From: Planctomycetota bacterium
Lineage (GTDB): Bacteria; Planctomycetota; UBA1135; GCA-002686595
DNA: 45,883 nt
Direction of reading: 5' to 3'
Assembly: GCA_029259635.1 (NCBI GenBank)
Contig: JAJDEU010000059.1
Location: 1 to 45,883 of the forward strand
A program made the position numbers and the translations under genes. The stretch's first letter is position 1, and the number at the start of each line of letters is the position of its first letter. Shown one piece after another: positions 7,705-16,940 of the stretch. Under the pieces are notes generated by a model. The model was given only the letters and a program-made list of their open reading frames with translations, ran no database searches and was not told where the DNA came from.

Positions 7705-8991
7705 TCACAGGGCGGGAACAGGAATGACCTGATCGCGCTCGGGTCCTACGGACAACATCTCGATCGGAACGCGGACGACCTCTTCGAGCCAGCGCACGTA
7801 GCTCCTCGTCGACTCGGGAAGCTCTTCAAAGACGCGAATCCCCGTGATGTCCTCGGACCAACACGGATGCGACTCGTACACCGGCGAGACACCGTCAAGG
7901 TCGGCGAGCTCTGCGGGCAGATCGGAAAAACGCTTTCCATCCATTTCGTAGGCGACGGCGACCTTCAATTCATCGAAGCCCGTCAAGACGTCCACGTTGG
8001 TGACGATCCAACCATCGGCGCCCGAGAGTTCGAGCGCGTAGCGCATCGCGACTCCATCGAACCAACCACAGCGCCGCGGACGGCCTGTCGTCGCTCCATA
8101 CTCGTGGCCCGCTTCGCGAATTCGCTCGCCTTCCGCGCCGTGATCTTCGCTGGGAAAGGGTCCTTCCCCAACACGTGTGCAGTACGCCTTCGCGATTCCG
8201 ATGGCACGCTCGATATGCCTGACGGGAAATCCCGCGCCGGCCGCGATTCCATCCGGGCCGGTGCTGGAGGAGGTCACGAAAGGATAGGTCCCGTGATCCA
8301 GGTCGAGCATCACGCCTTGCGCGGCCTCGAACAGAACGCGTTTGCCGTCGCGATAAGCCCGTCGAACCGTAGCTGCCGTGTCGCACACGAAGGGCGCGAG
8401 CTGGCGTCCAAAGGCGAGCGCTTTTTCGAGCTCGTCCTCTAGGGACAGCGTCTCAGCTCCATGCACTTTTTCGAGCAGCGCGTTCTTCTCCGCCAAGACC
8501 GCCGTCAGTCTCTTTCGGCAGTCTTCCTCGTTGACCAAATCGCAGACGCGCAAGCCTGTGCGCGCCGCTTTATCCGCATAGCAAGGCCCGATTCCGCGCC
8601 CGGTCGTGCCGATGCGCCCTTCGCCCTTCCAGGTTTCGGCGAGCACATCGAGCAGCTTGTGATGTTCGAAGATGACGTGTGCTCGAGCGGAAATCTGAAG
8701 CCGCGAGGGATCGATCGTCGTCCCGCGCTCTCGAAGGCCTTCGATCTCTTCGAGCAATTTGTTCGGCTCAACGGCCACGCCGTTTCCGATCACGTTGACT
8801 TTGCCGTCGTGCAAGATCCCCGAAGGAATGTGGTGGAGTACGTACTTCTCGCCCTGGACCACAACCGTGTGGCCGGCGTTCGCGCCACCTTGATAGCGGA
8901 CGACAACATCGGCATCCCGGGAGAGAAGATCGATCATCTTCCCCTTCCCTTCGTCACCCCACTGAGCACCGAAGACGCTGACGGACGGCAT
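7705..8991 (-). CDS. purA: Adenylosuccinate synthetase
   Basis: Condenses IMP and aspartate using GTP in the first committed step of AMP synthesis. The N-terminal phosphate loop GAQWGDEGKGK (residues 8-18), YQGGANAGHT near 34-43, GIGPCYADKAARTG near 128, the switch-like DLDHGTYPFVTSSST, and TTGRPRRCGWFD are all present. The 428 residues match the family. The ATG at 8991 is preceded by CAGGA with good spacing. It is the first gene of the minus-strand run 8991-2674; the 266 bases upstream (8992-9257) show no gene. Confidence 0.97.
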   Translation of the reverse strand: MPSVSVFGAQWGDEGKGKMIDLLSRDADVVVRYQGGANAGHTVVVQGEKYVLHHIPSGILHDGKVNVIGNGVAVEPNKLLEEIEGLRERGTTIDPSRLQISARAHVIFEHHKLLDVLAETWKGEGRIGTTGRGIGPCYADKAARTGLRVCDLVNEEDCRKRLTAVLAEKNALLEKVHGAETLSLEDELEKALAFGRQLAPFVCDTAATVRRAYRDGKRVLFEAAQGVMLDLDHGTYPFVTSSSTGPDGIAAGAGFPVRHIERAIGIAKAYCTRVGEGPFPSEDHGAEGERIREAGHEYGATTGRPRRCGWFDGVAMRYALELSGADGWIVTNVDVLTGFDELKVAVAYEMDGKRFSDLPAELADLDGVSPVYESHPCWSEDITGIRVFEELPESTRSYVRWLEEVVRVPIEMLSVGPERDQVIPVPAL

Positions 8992-9257
8992 TTAAATATT
9001 CCTGAGTTGAACGGGTGGTGAGGAGCTTCAGCGACCGCATGGCCTCCGAAAATGGATCGGGGACCTGAACCACTAGAACAGGTCCCCAATCGAGGCGAAG
9101 ATTTTGGCCCTCCGCCTCGCCCGCGACAAGGCGAAGCAGCATTTTCCGCCGCCTTCCGCTGCGGTTCCTGAGGCCGCTCCGCCTCAACCGCCGTCAGAAG
9201 GACAGAAGCGCGAGTTCCGGACAGACGCGCGAGCCCCCGGCGCGCCCTCTCCCCGGG

Positions 9258-10796
9258 CTAGCGCTCTTCGCCAGGGTAGTCCAAGACCTCGAAGGGCACG
9301 TAATCGAGGACTTCCCAGCGCACCAGCGGAATGATCTCGGCCTCTTCTCCCGAGGTTCGCCGCCAGAGCACACAGCGCACGGTTCTCAACAAATCGAGGC
9401 CGAGCTGCTCGTCTTCCTCCACCGCTTGCTCGTCGATAAAGAACTCGGTGTCGTCCGATTCCGCCGTGCGACGACGCGCCGTGATGAAGACGGAGAACAC
9501 GTCACTCTTGACGGTCAACAAGGCGCGGAGCTCCGCTTGAACGATGGGCTCCAGATTCTCCCAACCGTCCAGCTGAGCCAGATCGTTCACAGCATTGAAG
9601 ATCTGACGGACGACAATCTCGTTTCCGAACTCGTCGACCGGCGGATCCTCGGAATCATCCGTCTCGGTCTCATCTTCCTCGTTCCGGTATTCGATCAGCG
9701 CGTCCCAGAAGTTCGAGGAGACATCGCGGTCGTCCATCAGCGACTTCAGCACAGCGACCGGCGCTCGATTGATATTGATCTTCGGAGCCGCATCCGTATC
9801 CGCGGCCGAGGGCGTTGCGCCTGCAGAATCTCCCGGTGTGTTGTCCGCTCCGCCGGGAATCGAGTCGCCGTCATCGGATAACGGGCTACTTCCCGCCTGC
9901 GAGGCCTCATCGGCACCGGCTCCGCTGCCAAGCCCTCCTGAACCCGATGGTGCCGCTCCCGCGCCGGAAGGTGTTCCTCCCGAAGGATTGGCGGGCCCGC
10001 TGCCACCCGAAGCTTCATCAACGGTCGTCAAGCTCGTCCAGAGTGTCAGAAAGGAGCCGATCGAATGAACGACGTTCCCCTCTTCATCGCGATAGTCGCG
10101 GAAGTGCGAGGGATGGAACTCGGGAAGCACGACGAACTCACGCAAGCTCATGGGCAGTCCAAGGTCCTCATTGTCCTCGTCGTCACTGAGAAGAGTCGGG
10201 CGAGGCAGCATCGAATTGGACCGCTGCTGCATATGCGCAAGCATGGCATCCGCCATGGACTCGGCGTCTCCCCCATCGATATCGGCGTCCGTCCCTTCGC
10301 GGCAGAGATCTAGAATCCGAGCGACGCGATCCCGCGCCTTCTCGGCTTCTTCTTCATCCTCCGTGAGCATGCTGAGGATGTTGTACTTGCTGTCTTCGTC
10401 TTGAAAATAGAAGCGCAATTGGAGCTCGTTGATCTCTGTTCTTCCGGGTCGCGCCCAACCATCCTTCGAGGAATCCGTCGCGCCTCCGCCGCCTGCGTCG
10501 GGCGCGCCGCCACCTCCCAGCCCGCCTGGCGCGGAGCCTCCGCCCTCCCCGCCGCCCGAATCCTCAGCGGCATCGGCTTTCAAATCCTCGTAGACCTTCA
10601 AGAAGGCCGACTCGATCACCAGGTCCATGTTGGACAGCGTGCCTTGGTTCCGCGCGATGCGCGCATCGGTAATCGTGCTGATTCGAATCTGAGACGCGAT
10701 CAGAATCAGAATCATCAACACCAGCATGGCCATCATCAGGGCCGCGCCGCGCCGCTCGCGCCGCGCACAACGGGGGTTCGAAAGTGGTCTCTTCAT
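9258..10796 (-). CDS. GspK-like type II secretion minor pseudopilin
   Basis: Inner-membrane pseudopilin expected to cap the type II secretion pseudopilus. The N-terminus (from ATG 10796) is basic and then reads RRGAALMMAMLVLMILILIA, a type IV prepilin-like cleavage site (G before A) and hydrophobic helix. The body is acidic. ININRAPVAVLKSL in the second half matches the helix-hairpin 'N-x-A-P-x-x-V-L' block of GspK. Two Gly/Ser/Pro-rich low-complexity insertions (near 80-115 and 260-335) make it, at 512 residues, longer than ordinary GspK (about 320). It follows the secretin gene at a 160-base gap; no other gsp gene is in the window. The upstream TTG at 10856 is a poorer start. Confidence 0.75.
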   Translation of the reverse strand: MKRPLSNPRCARRERRGAALMMAMLVLMILILIASQIRISTITDARIARNQGTLSNMDLVIESAFLKVYEDLKADAAEDSGGGEGGGSAPGGLGGGGAPDAGGGGATDSSKDGWARPGRTEINELQLRFYFQDEDSKYNILSMLTEDEEEAEKARDRVARILDLCREGTDADIDGGDAESMADAMLAHMQQRSNSMLPRPTLLSDDEDNEDLGLPMSLREFVVLPEFHPSHFRDYRDEEGNVVHSIGSFLTLWTSLTTVDEASGGSGPANPSGGTPSGAGAAPSGSGGLGSGAGADEASQAGSSPLSDDGDSIPGGADNTPGDSAGATPSAADTDAAPKININRAPVAVLKSLMDDRDVSSNFWDALIEYRNEEDETETDDSEDPPVDEFGNEIVVRQIFNAVNDLAQLDGWENLEPIVQAELRALLTVKSDVFSVFITARRRTAESDDTEFFIDEQAVEEDEQLGLDLLRTVRCVLWRRTSGEEAEIIPLVRWEVLDYVPFEVLDYPGEER

Positions 10797-10956
10797 CGCG
10801 GAGGGCCAGACGACAGGATCCGCTCTGGCTTCCAGGATTGTACGGAGTCGGGACAAAAAACGACCTCGAAACCATAGAGACGGAAGCCTGAAGTCGCTCC
10901 CGCGGCATCCCTCGGAAGGTGGGCGGCTCGGGCAACCGCCCGGACTCTAGACGCGC

Positions 10957-12450
10957 TTAGAACTCGCGCTGAAAGTCCGTGCCCTCGAGGATCCTCGGGC
11001 GAATGAAGAACAAGACGTGTGATTTTGTGACCTGAGTAAAGCGCGACTTGAAGAGCCAGCCGAGGAGCGGAATCTCGCCCAGGAACGGCACCTTGCGCTC
11101 GACTTCGCGGGTTCGAGTCGTGGTCAGACCACCGAGGATGAGAGCTTCGTCCTTCTTCAAGTAGACGATCGTCTTCACCGATCGCTTCGCGATGATCGGC
11201 GTAATGAGGTCCGCGGCGCCAGCGCCGGTTCCCGCCACAACGGTCGTTAGCGAGCCCGCTTCCTGTGAAGCTTCGAGGTCGATGTTCAGGGCCAGCGTTT
11301 CGGAACCGAGGATGCGGGGGACCACATACAACTTAACCCCGACCTCTTTGAAGTCGAGCGTCGCGTTGAAGGTGCCCGAATCGCTGATGCTCTTCACGTT
11401 GAAGAACGGCAGCTCTTCCGTATTGAGGATCTCCGCCTTGCCACCTTCGCGCACGGCGATCTTCGGCTGCGAGATGATCGAGACGTTCTCCCAAGTCTTG
11501 ACGGCCTGGATGATCGCGCTCACGGTCGTTCCGTCTTGGATAGCACCCAAGCTGAGGATCGCCTCATTGGCGGACTCCACGTTGGGCAGCGCAAAGCCGA
11601 GGGACTCGATAAAGGCGTTGCCCGGGAAAACCGCGTCAGCAGCGGGAACTCCCCAGTCGAGTACATCCGTCTCCGTCAACTCGACAACCTGCGCCTCGAT
11701 TTCGATTTGCGGAACGCCAGCGCCGAACAAGTCGATGAAGTACTCCACCTCCTCCAAGAGCTCATAAGTCGCCGTGCAGACCAGCCAGTCCGCCATCGCA
11801 ACCTCGTTGTCTTTCGGCGGGTAGGTGCGCAAATCCTGATATAGCTCGGCATCCCAATTATTGAGCAGCACAGCTTGAATGACCTCTTCGTCCGAGGCCG
11901 CCGCAGTTGCCGCGTCCAGCACCTCAACGGAGAACATTCCCCGGCCGGCCATCAGCTTCATCAGGTCGAGCATCCGCTGACCCTTGCCCGGCGGCAGCGG
12001 ATAGGGCTTCGTGATTCGGCCATCGGCGTGAACCACGATGCGCTCACCGAACGTCCGGTAAGGATTCGGGGGACGCTTGGGAGTCGTGAGCACGCGGTCT
12101 TCGGTCGCGCGCTCCAGCTTTCGGCGCTCGAACTCTTCCGCGATCCTGGCTTCTCCGGCAAGCGTATCGGCAGCCGCCGACTCGCCGTCGTCCAACTCCT
12201 CTGCGGACTCGGAGGCGGGCTCAATCGAGAACACGTCGCGGGAGCCTTCGACAGCTCGGGGCTCGCCACTCGCGACGATGGTCGCCAGCTCTTCGAGCCC
12301 GTGAGCGCCCTGAATATCTTCCGTCGAGCGCGGCCTCGACACACAGCTCGTGACCCAGACGAGGGACACGACCGCCGCGAAGACGGGGAGCGCTCGACCT
12401 CGAGGCGTCGTCGAGCCAGTCGTCGAGAGTGTGGAGGCCGAGGGGAACAT
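10957..12450 (-). CDS. Secretin-domain outer-membrane lipoprotein (type II/III secretin family)
   Basis: Outer-membrane channel of the secretin superfamily. From ATG 12450 there is a signal peptide ending in a lipobox (WVTSC, Cys36), an acidic region (60-150), one N-domain-like segment, then the secretin C-domain from about residue 260. Conserved blocks: PQIEIEAQVVELTE, SIISQPKIAVREGGKAEI, FKEVGVKLYVVPRI, and the signature VPFLGEIPLLGWLF near the end. The frame is open to a GTG/ATG at 12540/12537, so a 30-residue longer start is possible. With about 500 residues it has fewer N-domains than GspD. It is followed by a GspK-like gene, suggesting a reduced or split secretion/pilus system. Confidence 0.85.
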   Translation of the reverse strand: MFPSASTLSTTGSTTPRGRALPVFAAVVSLVWVTSCVSRPRSTEDIQGAHGLEELATIVASGEPRAVEGSRDVFSIEPASESAEELDDGESAAADTLAGEARIAEEFERRKLERATEDRVLTTPKRPPNPYRTFGERIVVHADGRITKPYPLPPGKGQRMLDLMKLMAGRGMFSVEVLDAATAAASDEEVIQAVLLNNWDAELYQDLRTYPPKDNEVAMADWLVCTATYELLEEVEYFIDLFGAGVPQIEIEAQVVELTETDVLDWGVPAADAVFPGNAFIESLGFALPNVESANEAILSLGAIQDGTTVSAIIQAVKTWENVSIISQPKIAVREGGKAEILNTEELPFFNVKSISDSGTFNATLDFKEVGVKLYVVPRILGSETLALNIDLEASQEAGSLTTVVAGTGAGAADLITPIIAKRSVKTIVYLKKDEALILGGLTTTRTREVERKVPFLGEIPLLGWLFKSRFTQVTKSHVLFFIRPRILEGTDFQREF

Positions 12451-12661
12451 GAAGAGCTGTCTGGAGGTGGACCGACCGAGGCCGTCCTCATCGAGAGAGG
12501 GCACCGAGGGTAGAGCGCTAATGGTCAGTTCGTCCATCACCGACCATGGCTTGAGCCAGCGAACCCTCCAAAGCCTGCCCTATAGGAGCGAGGGCTGTCG
12601 ATCCTCTCACGGAAACCCGATCGCCCGCATCCTTCGTTCCCCTCGGGAGCGGACCTCGACC

Positions 12662-13111
12662 CTACTCGGAAAACGTCGCTTTGACCTTTTTCGTGATGTC
12701 GGGAATCTTGCGTCCGTCCTCGTGGGAGATCGCCTTCCAGACACTGCAGTGGTCCTGGTCATCGCTAACCGACTTGCAGGCCTCGAGAATTCGGTCCGTC
12801 GCTTCTTGCTGGAGCTGAATCCCCTCCGCTGACTCCGGGTCGATGCCCTCGCGGATCATTCGCTTGATCTCGGGAGTCGCGTCCCAGAGCTTCGAATAGC
12901 TCACCTTCGCCGGATTGCTCAAAGCTCGCAGTGAGCTCAGCCCGCAGATGTGGTCGTCACTATCGGCAATCCAGTCCGACGCGTTATTGATCGTCAGCGC
13001 GAGCTCGCAGCAAGCGATCGGTCGGGGTGCCTCGAATTCGCTCGACGCAGCGGTACCGCTAAGCGGCAGCACGAGAAGCAAGGAGGCGAGACTGAGAGTT
13101 GAAATGGCCAT
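12662..13111 (-). CDS. Small secreted Cys-containing protein of unknown function
   Basis: I do not recognise the family. The ATG at 13111 is preceded by AAAGG at seven bases, a good ribosome-binding site, and begins a clean signal peptide: MAISTLSLASLLLVLPL, then small residues before a probable cleavage near residue 22. The mature part of about 125 residues is polar and helical-looking, with five cysteines (IACCEL, HICGL, LEACKS, DHCSV), which suggests disulfides in the periplasm. The C-terminus is Lys-rich. It stands alone between the secretin gene and the pnp terminator; no functional clue comes from its neighbours. Confidence 0.7.
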   Translation of the reverse strand: MAISTLSLASLLLVLPLSGTAASSEFEAPRPIACCELALTINNASDWIADSDDHICGLSSLRALSNPAKVSYSKLWDATPEIKRMIREGIDPESAEGIQLQQEATDRILEACKSVSDDQDHCSVWKAISHEDGRKIPDITKKVKATFSE

Positions 13112-13283
13112 CGATCGACCTTTGAAGTATGGCACGAAGCCCGAATTCTCACCAAGCCCATTGTGAGAAGAAGTTAATGCACTGCAAATGTGAGGCTCAT
13201 ACCCGGGGGCGCCGCTCTCGATTCCCAACCGGCCTCACCAACTCTCTAGCCGGGCTGACTCCCATCAATCGGCGCTCCTGCAC

Positions 13284-13319
13284 GAAAAACGGGGGCAGAG
13301 CGCTTGGCGCCCTGCCCCC
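13284..13319 (-). terminator. Intrinsic terminator after pnp
   Basis: On the minus strand, the GC-rich hairpin 13319-13291 (GGGGGCAG arm with CTGCCCCC, plus inner GCGC pairs) is followed directly by GTTTTTCG. It lies about 50 bases after the pnp stop and ends the rpsO-pnp transcript. Confidence 0.85.
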
Positions 13320-13332
13320 GTGATTGCCGGAA

Positions 13333-13354
13333 GCCCACGCGAATAAGCGTGGGC
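13333..13354 (-). other. Hairpin between the pnp stop and its terminator
   Basis: A perfect 8-base-pair stem, GCCCACGC (13333-13340) with GCGTGGGC (13347-13354), and a six-base loop lie 13 bases after the pnp stop. There is no U-run. A 3'-end stabilising stem is a plausible role. Confidence 0.4.
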
Positions 13355-13367
13355 GACGGGTTCAGAC

Positions 13368-15476
13368 TTACGCTTCCTGAACTTCCATGGTCTGGCGTCG
13401 GGACAGCTTGATCCTGCCGCGGTCGTCGACATTGATCACGACCACTTCCACTTCGTCGCCCATATCGACGACATCCTTCACGCTCTCGACGAAACCTTCG
13501 TCGAGTTCGGAGATGTGACACATACCTTCAACACCGGGAAGGATCTCGATGAACGCACCGAAGTCCTTGATGCCTTTGACCGTGCCCGTGTAGCGCGAGC
13601 CGATCTCCGGCATAACGCAGGTGCCCGAGATCGTCTCGACGCACTTCTTGACCAGCTCTTTGTTCGTTCCGAAGACCGAGACCTTGCCGGTGTCCTCGAC
13701 GGAGACGCGAACCTTGAACTGCTCCTGCAAGCCTTTGATGTTCTTGCCACCCGGGCCGATCAGGAAGCCGATGCGATCCGAAGGGATCATCACGTTTTCC
13801 ATGCGCGGCGCATGGTCGGCAACTTCGGCGGACGGGCTCGAGACCACCTCGAGCATCTTGCGAAGAATGTAGCGACGTCCTTCACGGGCCTGCTCAAGAG
13901 CTTTTTCGAGGAGCGCGCGGTCGATGGACTTCACTTTGATGTCCATCTGAAGCGCGGTGATGCCGAGGCCCGAGCCCGCGACCTTGAAGTCCATGTCACC
14001 GGTGTGGTCTTCCGAACCGAGGATGTCCGAGAGGATCGCGGTGCGATCGCCCTCTTGGACGAGGCCCATGGCGATTCCGGCGACCGGCTGTGTGAGCGGA
14101 ACACCCGCGAGCATCAGCGAGAGGCAGCCACCGCAGACGGAGGCCATCGAAGAGGAACCGTTCGACTCGGTGATCTCCGAGACGACGCGCATCGTGTACG
14201 GGAAGACGTCCTTCGAAGGCAGAATCGAATCGAGAGCGCGCTCGGCCAGCATGCCGTGCCCGATCTCACGACGCCCCGGACCCATCAAGCGGCGGGTCTC
14301 CCCGACGCTGTAGGGCGGGAAGTTGTAGTGCAGGTAGAAGGACTTGCGGTACTCCTCGTCGATGCCGTCGATGATGGCTTCGTCGTCCGGCGTGCCGAGC
14401 GTCGTGCTGACGATCGCTTGCGTCTCGCCGCGCGTGAACAGCACCGAGCCGTGGTGACGCTTGACGAAGTTCGGGAGAATCGTAATCTCGCGAATCTCAT
14501 CCGAAGCGCGACCGTCGACGCGCTTGCCGTCGAGGATGCAGGTACGGGTCAGTGCAACCTCGAGGTCGTGGAAGGCGTTCTTGACGGCCTTCGTGCGATC
14601 CTTGAGGTCGAAGCGATCTTCGATACCCGCGGTCAGCTCCGCGAGGCAGTCCTTGCGGACGGCGCGAACGGCGTCGTCGCGCTCGTGCTTGCCCTGGGTG
14701 AAGAGCGCGTCCTTGACGCGGTCGGAGTATTTGCCGACCTGCTCGGCCAGAACCGCGTCGGGCTCCGGGGCGACGAAGACGGTCTTCGGCTTGCCGGCTT
14801 TTTCGCGCAGCTCGTCGATGGCGACACAGATGGTCTTAATCGTCTCGTGAGCCAGCTCGAGAGCATCGAGCATCTCGGTCTCCAGCATCTCTTTCGCGCC
14901 CGCTTCCACCATTACGATGCCGTTCTGGTGACCGGCAACGATCAGGTCGAGCTGGGATTCCGTGCGACGGCGATCGTCCGTGGGGTAGACGACCAGCTTG
15001 TCGTCGAGGTGTCCGATCCGGATGGCGCCCAAGGCGCCTTCAAACGGAATCTCGCTGATGTGCAGCGCCGCGAAGGAAGCGATCATCGCCAGGATGTCGG
15101 CGTTGTGCATTCCGTCATAGCCGTGGACGCGGGCCATGACCTGGACTTCTTGCTTGAACCCATCGGGGAACAGCGGGCGGATCGATCGATCGATCATCCG
15201 CATCGTGAGGATTTCCTTGGTCGTCGGGCGACCTTCGCGCTTGAAGAATCCTCCGGGGATCTTGCCGGCGGCCTCCGTGTTCTCGCGGTAGTCCACCGTG
15301 AGGGGGAAGAAATCCAGATCGTCGCGACCGGATCCGGTCACGGCTGCGGAGAAGACTTGCGTCTCCCCCAGGGTGGCGATCACGGCGCCGTGCGCTTGAC
15401 GGGCAACCATGCCGGTCTCAAGCGTCAGGGTTTCGCCGTTAATCTCGCAGGTGACTTTTATTGATTCCAAACTCAT
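13368..15476 (-). CDS. pnp: Polyribonucleotide nucleotidyltransferase (PNPase)
   Basis: Phosphorolytic 3'-5' exoribonuclease, trimeric, the processive core of the RNA degradosome. Two RNase PH domains (about residues 10-225 and 315-550) contain the diagnostic segments FFPLTVDYRENTEAAGKIPG with FFKREGRPT, RSIRPLFPDGF, and in the second domain FYLHYNFPPYSVGE and GRREIGHGMLAERAL. A KH domain (IGFLIGPGGKNIKGLQ, near 575) and a C-terminal S1 domain (GSRYTGTVKGIKDFGAFIEI) follow. ATG 15476 is chosen because MSLESIKV fits the family start and AAAAGAG lies upstream. At 702 residues it is complete. It lies downstream of rpsO, the standard bacterial order. Confidence 0.97.
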   Translation of the reverse strand: MSLESIKVTCEINGETLTLETGMVARQAHGAVIATLGETQVFSAAVTGSGRDDLDFFPLTVDYRENTEAAGKIPGGFFKREGRPTTKEILTMRMIDRSIRPLFPDGFKQEVQVMARVHGYDGMHNADILAMIASFAALHISEIPFEGALGAIRIGHLDDKLVVYPTDDRRRTESQLDLIVAGHQNGIVMVEAGAKEMLETEMLDALELAHETIKTICVAIDELREKAGKPKTVFVAPEPDAVLAEQVGKYSDRVKDALFTQGKHERDDAVRAVRKDCLAELTAGIEDRFDLKDRTKAVKNAFHDLEVALTRTCILDGKRVDGRASDEIREITILPNFVKRHHGSVLFTRGETQAIVSTTLGTPDDEAIIDGIDEEYRKSFYLHYNFPPYSVGETRRLMGPGRREIGHGMLAERALDSILPSKDVFPYTMRVVSEITESNGSSSMASVCGGCLSLMLAGVPLTQPVAGIAMGLVQEGDRTAILSDILGSEDHTGDMDFKVAGSGLGITALQMDIKVKSIDRALLEKALEQAREGRRYILRKMLEVVSSPSAEVADHAPRMENVMIPSDRIGFLIGPGGKNIKGLQEQFKVRVSVEDTGKVSVFGTNKELVKKCVETISGTCVMPEIGSRYTGTVKGIKDFGAFIEILPGVEGMCHISELDEGFVESVKDVVDMGDEVEVVVINVDDRGRIKLSRRQTMEVQEA

Positions 15477-15645
15477 GTTTACAACTCTTTTCGACTTCAA
15501 CGTCGTCTAACAATTCCGACAGAAACCCGACTCCGAAAGGCGACAAGCGACTCATTGAGGTCACTCCGCAGGAATCGGGGGTGGCCACGGCTCGCAAATC
15601 GAGCGGCGTGACACGGGTGCGCGTACTGCGCTGTACTTTCGACAT

Positions 15646-15680
15646 CCCTCGCGTCGGCCGAATTCATCCGCCGACGAGGG
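15646..15680 (-). promoter_or_regulatory. Stem-loop in the rpsO-pnp intergenic leader
   Basis: A long imperfect stem pairs 15670-15680 with 15646-15658 (one two-base bulge) around an 11-base loop, in the 226-base gap between rpsO and pnp. There is no U-run. In E. coli the corresponding leader contains an RNase III-cleaved stem through which PNPase controls its own message. The same role here is inferred from position. Confidence 0.45.
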
Positions 15681-15702
15681 TCTCTCGCAAACTCGAGCGT
15701 TC

Positions 15703-15972
15703 TTAGCGACGCAAGCCAAGACTCTTAATGAGAGCTTGGTAGCGCGCCTGGTCCCGCTTCCGGAGGTAGCGCAGAAGCTTACTGCGCTGTCCAACCATCT
15801 TCAGGAGACCGCGGCGTGACGTGAAATCCTTGCGGTGCACCTTGAGATGCTCTGTCAGGTTCTTGATGTGCTCTGTCAGCAGAGCGACCTGAACTTCCGT
15901 CGATCCGTTGTCCCCGTCCTTGGACGCGAACTCCTTAATAATTTCAGCCTTGCGGGCCGTAAAAATCGCCAT
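15703..15972 (-). CDS. rpsO: 30S ribosomal protein S15
   Basis: Primary 16S rRNA-binding protein of the small-subunit platform. The 89-residue length is exactly that of the family. The conserved core is present: GSTEVQVALLTEHIKNLTEH, HRKDFTSRRGLLKMVGQR and LLRYLRKRDQARYQALI, ending LGLRR. The ATG at 15972 is preceded by CAGGA at eight bases. It is the first gene of the rpsO-pnp operon. Confidence 0.98.
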   Translation of the reverse strand: MAIFTARKAEIIKEFASKDGDNGSTEVQVALLTEHIKNLTEHLKVHRKDFTSRRGLLKMVGQRSKLLRYLRKRDQARYQALIKSLGLRR

Positions 15973-16352
15973 CGTTTCGTTCCTGTTGGGTGGGAAGTTT
16001 CAAGCCCGCTCCCCAGGGCAGGATGCTCCGGGCGAGGGGTGATTGCGTCATGACTCTTCCGCGCATCGGACTCTCCGCAACACTCGGGTCGCGGCGATCC
16101 AACCGCTTGGCTGGGCCATGGATTCCGCCCGATCGGACAGAATCCTCTGGGGATGCCCCCCACCTGGGGAGCCCCGACTCAATTTCAGCGCGAGAGTCTA
16201 GCTACCGGCACGCCGAACCGCCAGCCCGGGGTCGCCCGGGCAGTCCGTGGTCCTAGGTCCCCAGCGATATGGAGCACCCCTGGTCCCAAACCGGAGCCCG
16301 CTCCCCCCATGCACTCTCGGCCCGTCTTGATACCGCAGGCGGATCGGCCCGC
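15973..16352. other. Intergenic region upstream of rpsO
   Basis: These 380 bases separate rpsO from the stop of the upstream lipoprotein gene. I see no gene and no U-tailed hairpin. The rpsO ribosome-binding site is at its rpsO-proximal end. The promoter and any S15 autoregulatory leader should lie here but cannot be delimited by eye. Confidence 0.5.
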
Positions 16353-16940
16353 CTATCGAGGATCGGCCGGCCGACTCGGAATCAGCTGCAAAATCTCCTG
16401 AGCGGCCATCACGGCGGCCTTCTCGAAGAGCTCTTCTCTCGACGGCACGATAGAACCCTGGACGAGCTCCAGGCGACGCTTCACGCGAGCCCCCCACAGC
16501 GGAGTTCCGCCCGGCTGACCACCGTCCAGAATCTCCACCTGCATCACGATATTCAGAGCGCCGTTCGTGGAGAGCAAGCTCGTGTCCCACTCATCCACCA
16601 CGACTTGCAGAACGCCATCGGCCTGCAGGCTGCTCGAGTCGAACTTCGCTTCGACCCAATTCACATCCACGTAATTGAGGCTAATCGGGCTGTAGAGCTT
16701 CTCGACGAGGCCCAAATACAGTTGGTTGCGAAGAGTCCGCGCGGGCACCAAGCCGCCGGTGTGGTCTTTCACGGGCAGAACCGCAATGTCGACCGGGCGG
16801 GACTCCTCCAGACCGAAGCTCGGATAGCGATTGGTCTCATTCTGGCTCTCACCGGGCGCAATCGCGCAGCCGGAGAACCCGAGTACGGAAACCAGAGTCA
16901 GCCCGGAGAGGGCGCTCACAATAATCGGGGTGCACTGCAT
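16353..16940 (-). CDS. Lipoprotein of unknown function
   Basis: About 195 residues. The ATG at 16940 follows GGGAG at eight bases and begins a signal peptide whose lipobox is LGFSGC (Cys near residue 25), so the mature protein should be lipid-anchored. The following stretch is VDIAVLPVKDHTGGLVPARTLR, then a mixed alpha/beta domain ending PSREELFEKAAVMAAQEIL. The 'IAVLPV.(D/N).(T/S)' opening and C-terminal helix recall periplasmic lipoproteins of the DUF799/GNA1162 type that accompany CsgG-like proteins, but I see no partner genes and do not assign a function. It is a single gene; 310 bases without a gene precede it. Confidence 0.7.
   Translation of the reverse strand: MQCTPIIVSALSGLTLVSVLGFSGCAIAPGESQNETNRYPSFGLEESRPVDIAVLPVKDHTGGLVPARTLRNQLYLGLVEKLYSPISLNYVDVNWVEAKFDSSSLQADGVLQVVVDEWDTSLLSTNGALNIVMQVEILDGGQPGGTPLWGARVKRRLELVQGSIVPSREELFEKAAVMAAQEILQLIPSRPADPR

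Noticed and set aside
13515..15464. A 649-codon plus-strand frame antisense to pnp
   Set aside because: Exact shadow of PNPase; Arg/Asp/Leu/Gly-rich composition and no family resemblance.
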